Shown here piece after piece: positions 1 through 4,661 of a stretch of 9,310 bases of DNA. A model generated the notes under the pieces. That model did no database searches. It was not told the DNA's origin and saw nothing but the letters and a program-made list of their open reading frames with translations. Source of the stretch: Parcubacteria group bacterium SW_6_46_9 (GTDB taxonomy: Bacteria > Patescibacteriota > Minisyncoccia > Phycocordibacterales > SW-6-46-9); NCBI GenBank assembly GCA_003022255.1, contig PXPA01000012.1, forward strand, positions 1,089-10,398, read 5' to 3'. The position numbers and the translations under genes were made by a program. Positions within the stretch are counted from its first letter, which is position 1; every line of letters starts with the position of its first letter.

Positions 1-417
1 GGTGTTACCTTTGGGCCGCGCAATGGTCGGAATCTAAAAAAGTCAGTAAACCAAAAGGAAAAACGCGCCGCCCTTGCCGTTGCGTTGTCGGCTAAACTGG
101 ATGATGACGAGCTGCTTTTTGTTGATCAGCTAAACTTTGATCAGCCGTCAGCAGCTGACGCTCGGGATATTCTTGATAGTCTCGGCGAAATCGAGGGGTA
201 CGAGGAAGTCGCGAGCCGCAACAAGAATGCAGCGTTGATTGTAGTTCCGGAAGCAAGTGAAAACGTAACACTTAGCTTTCGTAACTTTGGTAATATTGGC
301 ATGCAGACAGCCGATGATTTGCACGCACTGGACCTGCTGCGGTACAAGTTTAGTGTCTTTGTTGATGCTGAGTCGGTAGTGGAAAAACTAACGAACCGGC
401 TAACCGATAATAACTAA
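1..417 (+). CDS. rplD: 50S ribosomal protein L4 (uL4), 3' part
   Basis: This is the C-terminal part of ribosomal protein L4, which binds 23S rRNA domain I and sends a loop into the peptide exit tunnel. The frame is open from the first base of the window, so the gene starts upstream; 138 codons are visible. The visible part opens with GVTFGPRNGRN, the end of the L4 extended loop, followed by the helical segment KRAALAVALSAKL and the globular Rossmann-like C-terminal part with AALIVVPEA and FGNIGM. The TTG at 85 lies inside the gene and is not the start. In many bacteria L4 represses its own S10 operon; no leader is visible here because the operon start lies outside the window. rplW starts 7 bases after the stop. 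The family call is firm. Confidence 0.95.
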   Translation, partial: GVTFGPRNGRNLKKSVNQKEKRAALAVALSAKLDDDELLFVDQLNFDQPSAADARDILDSLGEIEGYEEVASRNKNAALIVVPEASENVTLSFRNFGNIGMQTADDLHALDLLRYKFSVFVDAESVVEKLTNRLTDNN

Positions 418-423
418 TCTGTT

Positions 424-828
424 ATGGCACTGTTTTCTTCCGATACAGACGAAAACGAAACTAACGCGGATACTCAATCCGGAAAGCAGTCTTCTGAGAA
501 TAATCAGAGCTCGTATCGCAATGACGGTAAGCCGGCGCAACGAATTGATAATTCCCGCTCAGAGGTACTCGTTCGGCCGTATATTACGGAAAAAGCAACC
601 TATCTGACCGATGATGGTGTGTACACATTTGTCGTAAAAGAAGATGCCCACAAACCGCAAATCAAACGAGCGGTTAAAGACGTGTATGGTGTGTCCGTTG
701 ATAAAGTTCGTACCGCAAAGTTACCAAAAAAGCAAGTTGAATCACGAGCCGGCCAAACGGGCACAAAGGGTGGTGGCAAGAAAGCCTACGTTCACCTGAA
801 GGAGGGTGACTCAATTGAACTAATGTAA
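424..828 (+). CDS. rplW: 50S ribosomal protein L23 (uL23) with N-terminal extension
   Basis: L23 sits at the tunnel exit of the large subunit and is a docking site for trigger factor and SRP. The 134-aa product has the L23 fold from about residue 46: RSEVLVRPYITEKAT, then a strand (YTFVVKEDAHKPQIKRAV), then VYGVSVDKVRT and a basic glycine-rich loop (about 107-120). Residues 1-45 form a low-complexity Ser/Asn/Asp/Glu/Gln-rich extension that typical L23 (about 95-100 aa) lacks. An internal start cannot be excluded, but no other ATG lies before the core. No Shine-Dalgarno site precedes the ATG. The gene is 7 bases after rplD and 10 bases before rplB, consistent with one operon. Confidence 0.95.
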   Translation: MALFSSDTDENETNADTQSGKQSSENNQSSYRNDGKPAQRIDNSRSEVLVRPYITEKATYLTDDGVYTFVVKEDAHKPQIKRAVKDVYGVSVDKVRTAKLPKKQVESRAGQTGTKGGGKKAYVHLKEGDSIELM

Positions 829-838
829 TTTACATACT

Positions 839-1669
839 ATGAAAGAATCTCAGCCAACAAGCCCCGGCAAACGCCACACAAAACTCTCAGAGAATGAGGG
901 AGTGTCCGCTGGTAAGCCGAAAAAATCGTTAACCAGCGGCACGAGCAAGTCCGGCGGGCGTGGCAATACCGGAAAGATAACAACGCGTCACCGCGGTGGT
1001 GGTCATAAACGGCGGAGCCGATCTATTGATCTGTCTTTAATTGATAAAGCAGGAATTTCCGCTGTGGTTGAGGATATTCAGTACGATCCGAATCGCTCCG
1101 GCCACATCGCTTTGCTTTTGTTTGCCGACGGAGAGCGTCGCTATACGTTGGCAGCTGAAGGCATGGAATCTGGTGATAGTATTGCAGTTGGCCCGGAAGC
1201 AGGGCCCAAGACAGGTAATCGCCTGCCGCTGAAAAACATTTCTGTTGGTACTGATATATACAATGTAGCCTTAAAACCCGGTGAGCCCGGAAAACTCGCT
1301 CGCTCGGCTGGCAGTAGTATCCAGGTTTCTGCACAAGGCGATCAGTACACGACAGTAAAAATGCCGTCCGGAGAAATTCGCAAGATACCAAAAGAAGCAT
1401 ATGCATCGGTCGGTTCTGTCTCCAACCCTGAACACGGTCGGCGAGAGCTTGGTAAGGCGGGTCGGGCGCGCTGGCTTGGTCAGCGTCCGGAGGTGCGTGG
1501 TAAGGTTATGAATCCGGTTGACCATCCCCATGCTGGCGGTGAGGCGCATCGAACACGCGGCACTCGCCGTGAGAAAACCAACAAAGGACGACCGGCGGGA
1601 AAGGGGCAAAAAACCCGTAAAAGTAAAAAATACTCCGATAAGCTTATTGTTAAACGGCGCTCAAGTTAA
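839..1669 (+). CDS. rplB: 50S ribosomal protein L2 (uL2)
   Basis: L2 is a primary 23S rRNA-binding protein needed for subunit association and peptidyl-transferase centre assembly. The 276-aa length is normal. Hallmarks in order are RHRGGGHKRR (residues 50-59), YDPNRSGHIALL (82-93), LARSAG (153-158), MPSGEIRK (175-182), LGKAGRARWLGQRPEVRG (204-221) and MNPVDHPHAGGEA (224-236), with a basic tail. In the last motif the usual HPHGGGEG reads HPHAGGEA, so two glycines are alanines while both histidines are kept. The first 40 residues are Ser/Lys/Gly-rich and diverged. No Shine-Dalgarno site precedes the start at 839. The TAA stop at 1667-1669 directly abuts structured element A. The next gene of the canonical operon, rpsS, is displaced by about 2.16 kb. 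Confidence 0.97.
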   Translation: MKESQPTSPGKRHTKLSENEGVSAGKPKKSLTSGTSKSGGRGNTGKITTRHRGGGHKRRSRSIDLSLIDKAGISAVVEDIQYDPNRSGHIALLLFADGERRYTLAAEGMESGDSIAVGPEAGPKTGNRLPLKNISVGTDIYNVALKPGEPGKLARSAGSSIQVSAQGDQYTTVKMPSGEIRKIPKEAYASVGSVSNPEHGRRELGKAGRARWLGQRPEVRGKVMNPVDHPHAGGEAHRTRGTRREKTNKGRPAGKGQKTRKSKKYSDKLIVKRRSS

Positions 1670-1872
1670 CGTTCACACCCACGCTTCTGTGCGACACGAG
1701 TTAGCCGTCCAGCGGACGGCTACTCTCCAATCTCGACCTCGCTCCTCAATTCTGCAGAGCAGAATTGAGACCATGCCCGCTCGGCCTGCGAAGGCCGCAC
1801 AGAAGCGGGGTGTTCACCCAGTTACAACATGTCCGAAATCTGTGGCTTGGGCTGACTTTGCTAAGGAAGTGC
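1670..1872 (-). repeat. Structured dispersed element, copy A (minus orientation)
   Basis: This noncoding element, read on the minus strand, matches copies B and C. It opens with CACTTCCTTAGCAAAGTC (1871 downward), then TTCGGACATGTTGTAACT and GGGTGA. A long closing stem follows, with arms 1676-1692 and 1797-1812 and one bulge. It encloses three hairpins: 1782-1797 (6 bp, tetraloop; its outermost G1797 is shared with the closing stem), 1745-1769 (11 bp, 3-nt loop) and 1703-1721 (8 bp, 3-nt loop). Conserved junction motifs are CGCAGG and GAGCGGGCATGG, then GAGCGAGGTCGAG between the hairpins. The far end reads GGGTGTGAACG and stops at the rplB TAA. Whether it acts as an RNA or is a non-autonomous mobile element cannot be settled here, and the exact boundaries are approximate. 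Confidence 0.75.
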
Positions 1873-1959
1873 CATATATAATGATAGAGAATGAGAGATG
1901 TAATATTTATAACTTGAACGTGGTGGTTTTTTAATATTCAAACATAATTTACCCAGAGT

Positions 1960-2000
1960 AAAGCCCGGAAACCGCGAAGGCGGCCCGGGCTTTCATTTTT
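1960..2000 (+). terminator. Rho-independent terminator after rplB
   Basis: AAAGCCCGG (1960-1968) pairs with CCGGGCTTT (1985-1993), and inside it CCGC (1972-1975) pairs with GCGG (1980-1983) over the loop GAAG. The stem is followed by CATTTTT, a U-rich tail on the + strand only. Reading the other way there is no T-run, so it should mainly end rightward transcription from rplD-rplW-rplB. It would cut the downstream ribosomal genes off from the upstream promoter. Confidence 0.85.
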
Positions 2001-2037
2001 AAGTGAGAAGAAATGCTATAGTTAAGTTCTGTTCTGT

Positions 2038-2442
2038 CTAGAAGCGCGTAAATTCAGGCTCCAAAAGGAGGCTGAACCCCTTGACCCCATTCTCCCCAGG
2101 AAGGGGGCGTGGCATCAGCGGTATTTGGTGATCAGCAAGCAACTTTCTGATGCACTCAATATCTGACTGACAGCCGTAACAGTCTTTAATTTTTCGGCTG
2201 GTTGAGCCAAGAAATTGACCGTCTCCAGGCTTGTGCCATGGCTCACCCAGCGGAAGCGCTTCAAGGACATACCAGGGTTTACCATTGTCGAAAGCATAAA
2301 TTACAGATCGTTTGCCACCTTCAATGAGCTTGGTGCTCTGTTTGAGGTGACTGGGTAAATGATACGGACCAACTAGCTCACCTTCAAGCTGATTTGGGTC
2401 TGTACCAGAAGTAAAGGGAGTCAACTCTACGCTTTCTATCAT
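2038..2442 (-). CDS. Hypothetical protein, 134 aa
   Basis: I do not recognise this family. The predicted product starts MIESVELTPF and has no evident signal peptide or membrane segment. A small Cys cluster, C88-x2-C91-x5-C97 (KDCYGCQSDIEC), could hold a metal or a disulfide, but the spacing matches no motif I can name. Aromatic and Pro/Gly-rich stretches such as GKPWYVLEALPLGEPWHKPGDG suggest a compact beta-rich domain; that is a guess. Support for it being a real gene comes from a good minus-strand promoter upstream (ATTATA at 2501-2506 on the + strand) and divergent pairing with the gene at 2684. It lies antisense to the ribosomal genes inside the rplB-rpsS interruption, with its stop about 40 bases beyond the terminator tail, and shows no coupling to ribosomal expression. 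No Shine-Dalgarno site is evident. Confidence 0.6.
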   Translation of the reverse strand: MIESVELTPFTSGTDPNQLEGELVGPYHLPSHLKQSTKLIEGGKRSVIYAFDNGKPWYVLEALPLGEPWHKPGDGQFLGSTSRKIKDCYGCQSDIECIRKLLADHQIPLMPRPLPGENGVKGFSLLLEPEFTRF

Positions 2443-2500
2443 GGTTTAAGGGTTGTTGGCGATGAAATTAGGGTGAAAGGAACAACTTCGTTCCGTGTTT

Positions 2501-2528
2501 ATTATACTGAAAATAATGAGTTTAGCAA
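2501..2528 (-). promoter_or_regulatory. Promoter for the 134-aa minus-strand gene
   Basis: On the minus strand a perfect TATAAT (2506 to 2501) lies 16 bases after TTGCTA (2528 to 2523), a four-of-six match to TTGACA. Transcription would start near 2494, giving a leader of about 50 bases. The leader contains a small hairpin, GGAAC (2479-2483) with GTTCC (2490-2494). Confidence 0.6.
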
Positions 2529-2667
2529 TGCATGTTGTGGATAACTCCCGGCTATTACTGATATATTTTTAACTAACGTTAAAATTGTCCAACTGACAAG
2601 GGTGGCAAAAAAGCTCGGACAAATTTATATGCAGCCGGAAGAAAGTCTGAAATATAGATGGTCGGTG

Positions 2668-2673
2668 TATAAT
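2668..2673 (+). promoter_or_regulatory. -10 box for the B3/B4-domain gene; near-leaderless start
   Basis: A perfect TATAAT sits only 10 bases before the ATG at 2684. With the usual 6-7 base spacing, transcription would begin at about 2680, leaving a leader of a few bases or none. The -35 region (about 2645-2650, GTCTGA) is weak. The absence of a Shine-Dalgarno site fits a leaderless or near-leaderless mRNA. Confidence 0.5.
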
Positions 2674-2683
2674 AAATAACGCC

Positions 2684-3355
2684 ATGTTTAATATATCAGA
2701 CGAGGCACTCTCATTGGGGCTAAATGGAGCTTATTTCACAATAACAGAGTTAGAAAATAGAGACTCTGATCCGGAGTTCAGCAGGATTAAATCGGACGCT
2801 CTAAGTGAAATTAAAGCAGGATTGTCGCCAGAAGGCATTCAAAAGGACGAAACTCTGCGTGGGTTTCGAAACCTTCATGAATCAGTCGGCGTATCCGATT
2901 ACCAAGTTGCTTCTCCGGAAAACTTACTTAAATTTGTTCTTAAAAGAGGAGACTTACCTCACGTAAATCTTTTGGTAGATATATATAATTTAGTTTCGGT
3001 TGAGACCCGGTTGGCTTTAGGAGCTCATGACGATGATAAGGTATCGGGGGATGTGCATTTGCGCATGACTTCTGGAGGTGAGAAGTATGTGCCGCTCGGG
3101 TCTAACACTGCAAAAACAGTGGATGAAAACTTATATAGTTACATGGACGACGAAAACGACGTCATTTGCTTTCTAGAGGTGATGCAGGCTGAAAAAACAA
3201 AAGTCACGACAGATACTACAGATTGCTTTTATATCGTCCAAGGAAATTCTAATGTTTCTGATAGCCATTTAAAAGTGGCAACGGACAGAGTAATTACTTT
3301 GACCAAAAGATTTTGCGGAGGAGAAGAAGACATGCTCCATGCTCCGTGGTTATAA
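2684..3355 (+). CDS. Solo B3/B4-domain protein (PheRS beta B3/4-like)
   Basis: The 223-aa product resembles free-standing B3/4-domain proteins (COG3382 type), related to the editing domain of the phenylalanyl-tRNA synthetase beta subunit. Visible signs are a helical N-terminal region (1-55), then FRNL (61-64), ASPENLLKFVLKRGDLP (76-92), the hallmark VNLLVDIYNLVSVE (94-107), LALGAHDDD (110-118), VHLRM (124-128), and the closing part DVICFLEVMQAEKTKVT (159-175) with a DTT segment. In PheRS this fold clears mis-charged tRNA; for solo members a tRNA- or aminoacyl-tRNA-related role is plausible but unproven here. No synthetase catalytic domain is present. The gene is A/T-richer than its ribosomal neighbours and lies in the rplB-rpsS interruption, so it may be acquired. 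It has its own -10 box and nearly no leader. No convincing terminator follows; element C starts 43 bases after the stop. Confidence 0.8.
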   Translation: MFNISDEALSLGLNGAYFTITELENRDSDPEFSRIKSDALSEIKAGLSPEGIQKDETLRGFRNLHESVGVSDYQVASPENLLKFVLKRGDLPHVNLLVDIYNLVSVETRLALGAHDDDKVSGDVHLRMTSGGEKYVPLGSNTAKTVDENLYSYMDDENDVICFLEVMQAEKTKVTTDTTDCFYIVQGNSNVSDSHLKVATDRVITLTKRFCGGEEDMLHAPWL

Positions 3356-3397
3356 TTATTGAACAAAATATGTCTGTAAAAACTTAATATCAAGATT

Positions 3398-3523
3398 GCA
3401 CTTCCTTAGCGAAATCTATATACAGAACATCTGTTTGGAAATGTTCTAACCGAGTGAGCCCTTCGACAAGCTCAGGGCAGGCACCCCGCTTCTGAAGCGG
3501 CTCCGCAGCGAAAATGTGCATGG
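3398..3523 (+). repeat. Structured dispersed element, copy C (degraded or 3'-truncated)
   Basis: This is the third copy of the A/B family. It begins GCACTTCCTTAGCGAAATC, nearly the same as copy A, and then has GGAAATGTTCTAACC and GAGTGAGC (3452-3459) at the same spacing as the other copies. The core CGGCTCCGCAGC (3498-3509) and GCATGG (3518-3523) align with A and B. Local hairpins are AGAACAT (3424-3430) with ATGTTCT (3441-3447), and CCGCTT (3486-3491) with AAGCGG (3495-3500). An extra CCCTTCGACAAGCTCAGGG segment (3459-3477) is inserted where A and B go straight into the closing stem. The two distal hairpins and the 3' closing arm are missing. Confidence 0.6.
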
Positions 3524-3553
3524 ACTACGATTTTCTGGGTTATTAAACTTTAG

Positions 3554-3752
3554 TACTTACTTAGCAAAACTATATGCAGCACAAACTCCGGACATGCTTT
3601 AATTGAGTGAGCATCTCTGTTTTGTTCGGGCTCCGCAGGTGAGCGGGCATGGCTCCCCCACTACACATGTAGTGGGGAGAGCGAACCGAGGACTGAGCAG
3701 AAGCTCACGCTGGGAGCTTCTGCGTACCGAAACAAAACAGGGGGTGCGAACG
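3554..3752 (+). repeat. Structured dispersed element, copy B (plus orientation)
   Basis: This full-length copy has TACTTACTTAGCAAAACTAT, then CTCCGGACATGC and GAGTGAGC (3605-3612). The closing stem pairs 3617-3629 (CTGTTTTGTTCGG) with 3727-3740 (one bulged A) and extends outward to 3611/3747. It encloses a short hairpin 3630-3644 with CGCAGGT in the loop, a hairpin 3653-3679 (12 bp) and a hairpin 3697-3723 (10 bp, 7-nt loop). Junctions carry GAGCGGGCATGG (3641-3652) and AGCGAACCGAG (3680-3690), shared with copy A, while the stem sequences differ completely from A. The element ends GGGGTGCGAACG, matching GGGTGTGAACG at the end of A. Confidence 0.75.
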
Positions 3753-3756
3753 ATTC

Positions 3757-3784
3757 TTGACATTAACCCTCTTTTTGCTACCAT
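3757..3784 (+). promoter_or_regulatory. Promoter for rpsS and downstream ribosomal genes
   Basis: A perfect TTGACA (3757-3762) and TACCAT (3779-3784) are separated by 16 bases. The site begins five bases after element B and about 75 bases before the rpsS ATG, which is where a promoter is needed given the terminator at 1960. The same hexamer pair recurs before rpsN. Downstream, ACCATA/TATGGT (3780-3785, 3794-3799) and TTGCAG/CTGCAA (3800-3805, 3813-3818) can form small hairpins in the leader. Confidence 0.65.
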
Positions 3785-3831
3785 ATTTTTCGGTATGGTT
3801 TGCAGGTAACCACTGCAATCTGTTTTTATTT

Positions 3832-4176
3832 ATGACCAGATCACTCAAAAAAGGACCATACGTTGACGTCAATCTTAAAGAAAAGATTGCCGACCAATCA
3901 CCGGAAGAAGCCGGGGTTATTAAAACCTGGGCACGCAACAGCCAAATATCACCGGCAATGGTCGGCTATACGTTTGGCGTTCACAACGGTCGCGAACACA
4001 TTGAAGTGACAGTCACCGAAAAAATGGTCGGCCACCGGCTGGGTGAGTTTGCACCAACTCGTACGTTCCGTAAACACGGCGGAGCTATGCAGAAAGAGCT
4101 TGAAGCCGAAAAGCAGCAAGCTGAACAAGCGCAAGCAGAAGCAGCCCGAGAGCAAGCACAAGAATCTGTTGAGTAG
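3832..4176 (+). CDS. rpsS: 30S ribosomal protein S19 (uS19) with acidic tail
   Basis: S19 binds the 16S rRNA 3' domain in the head of the small subunit, together with S13. The product is 114 aa. The start at 3832 gives the family's canonical MTRSLKKGPYVD; an upstream in-frame ATG at 3757 overlaps the promoter and encodes an unrelated hydrophobic stretch. Core motifs are IKTWARNSQISPAMVGYTFGV (30-50), HNGREHIEV and MVGHRLGEFAPTRTF (65-79). Residues from about 86 on form a Gln/Glu/Ala-rich helical tail (QKELEAEKQQAEQAQAEAAR), roughly 20 residues longer than typical S19 of about 92 aa. No Shine-Dalgarno site is seen. It is the first gene after the interruption. Confidence 0.96.
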   Translation: MTRSLKKGPYVDVNLKEKIADQSPEEAGVIKTWARNSQISPAMVGYTFGVHNGREHIEVTVTEKMVGHRLGEFAPTRTFRKHGGAMQKELEAEKQQAEQAQAEAAREQAQESVE

Positions 4177-4177
4177 T

Positions 4178-4214
4178 ACCTACAACCCTGAGCGTTTTGT
4201 TTAGTGTTGTGGGT
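4178..4214 (+). other. Hairpin in the rpsS-rplV gap
   Basis: ACCTACAAC (4178-4186) pairs with GTTGTGGGT (4206-4214) over nine positions including one G-T pair, with a 19-base loop. It begins two bases after the rpsS stop codon. No T-run follows, so it is not a standard terminator; it may act in mRNA stability or translational coupling. Confidence 0.45.
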
Positions 4215-4243
4215 GGTACACTTACTTCACTCACACATCTCTT

Positions 4244-4576
4244 ATGAAAGCGACGTTGTCACAACACAGGCAAGCACCGCGGAAAGTTCGGCTTGTAACC
4301 GAACTTGCTGACGATGAGCCGGTTGATACCGCCTTGCGCAATCTTAAGTTTTCAACCAAAGACGCGGCAGCAACAATTGCGCAGGTGATTGAGTCGGCCG
4401 TTGCTAACGCTGAAGAGAATGATGGCAAGCGTCGTGACAACTTAAAGGTTAAACAGGTCACTGTTGATCAGGGACCAACCTTAAAACGCTACCAACCACG
4501 AGCTCAGGGCCGGTCGTCGCCAATTAACAAACGAACAAGCCACATAACCGTGCGTCTAGAAGAGCAGGCGAACTGA
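4244..4576 (+). CDS. rplV: 50S ribosomal protein L22 (uL22)
   Basis: L22 contacts all six 23S rRNA domains and lines the exit tunnel with its beta hairpin. The 110-aa product has the N-terminal QAPRKVRLVTEL (10-21), a middle helical part ending in IESAVANAEEN, and the hairpin and C-terminal segment VDQGPTLKRYQPRAQGRSSPINKRTSHITV, where TLKRYQPRAQGR is the tunnel loop seen in all L22 proteins. The length is normal. The start at 4244 follows a pyrimidine-rich ACTCACACATCTCTT with no Shine-Dalgarno site. The gap to rpsS is 67 bases with a hairpin, and the gap to rpsC is 85 bases; both are wider than usual. Confidence 0.96.
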   Translation: MKATLSQHRQAPRKVRLVTELADDEPVDTALRNLKFSTKDAAATIAQVIESAVANAEENDGKRRDNLKVKQVTVDQGPTLKRYQPRAQGRSSPINKRTSHITVRLEEQAN

Positions 4577-4595
4577 AGTTCCAAATAGCAAGAAC

Positions 4596-4625
4596 CAAAT
4601 TCCAAAAAATAACGTTTGGAATTTG
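4596..4625 (+). repeat. A/T-rich inverted repeat before rpsC
   Basis: CAAATTCCAAA (4596-4606) pairs perfectly with TTTGGAATTTG (4615-4625) over an 8-base loop. It continues into a TTTG-rich stretch with repeated ATTTG and GATTTGG units up to about 4645. No clean terminator T-run follows the stem. It may be a degenerate dispersed low-complexity repeat or a leader hairpin for rpsC. Confidence 0.5.
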
Positions 4626-4661
4626 ATATTTGTGATTTGGGGTTTAAAAACTTCGATTTTT

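Noticed and set aside
1876..1881. TATATA on the minus strand just before element A as a promoter for it
   Set aside because: The spacing to a -35 gives only TTACAT, a poor match, and copies B and C have no equivalent box; too weak to annotate.
1518..1934. Open frame on the + strand overlapping rplB and the following gap
   Set aside because: It overlaps the L2 C-terminus in another frame and reads through the hairpins of element A; it has no protein-family features.
1960..2000. Bidirectional terminator also serving the minus-strand gene
   Set aside because: Read on the minus strand the stem is followed by ACTCTGGG, not a T-run, so only the + direction is supported.
2536..2544. TGTGGATAA, a perfect DnaA-box match
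   Set aside because: A single 9-mer without further boxes, DnaA gene or origin context; likely chance.
3599..3650. T-box riboswitch suggested by AATTGAGTG followed by a stem
   Set aside because: The T-box signature GGTGGNACCGCG is absent, the three copies are dispersed in both orientations, and no aminoacyl-tRNA synthetase gene follows.
3603..3809. Open frames on both strands over element B and the rpsS promoter
   Set aside because: They translate the palindromic arms of the repeat; composition is that of structured noncoding DNA and no start context supports them.
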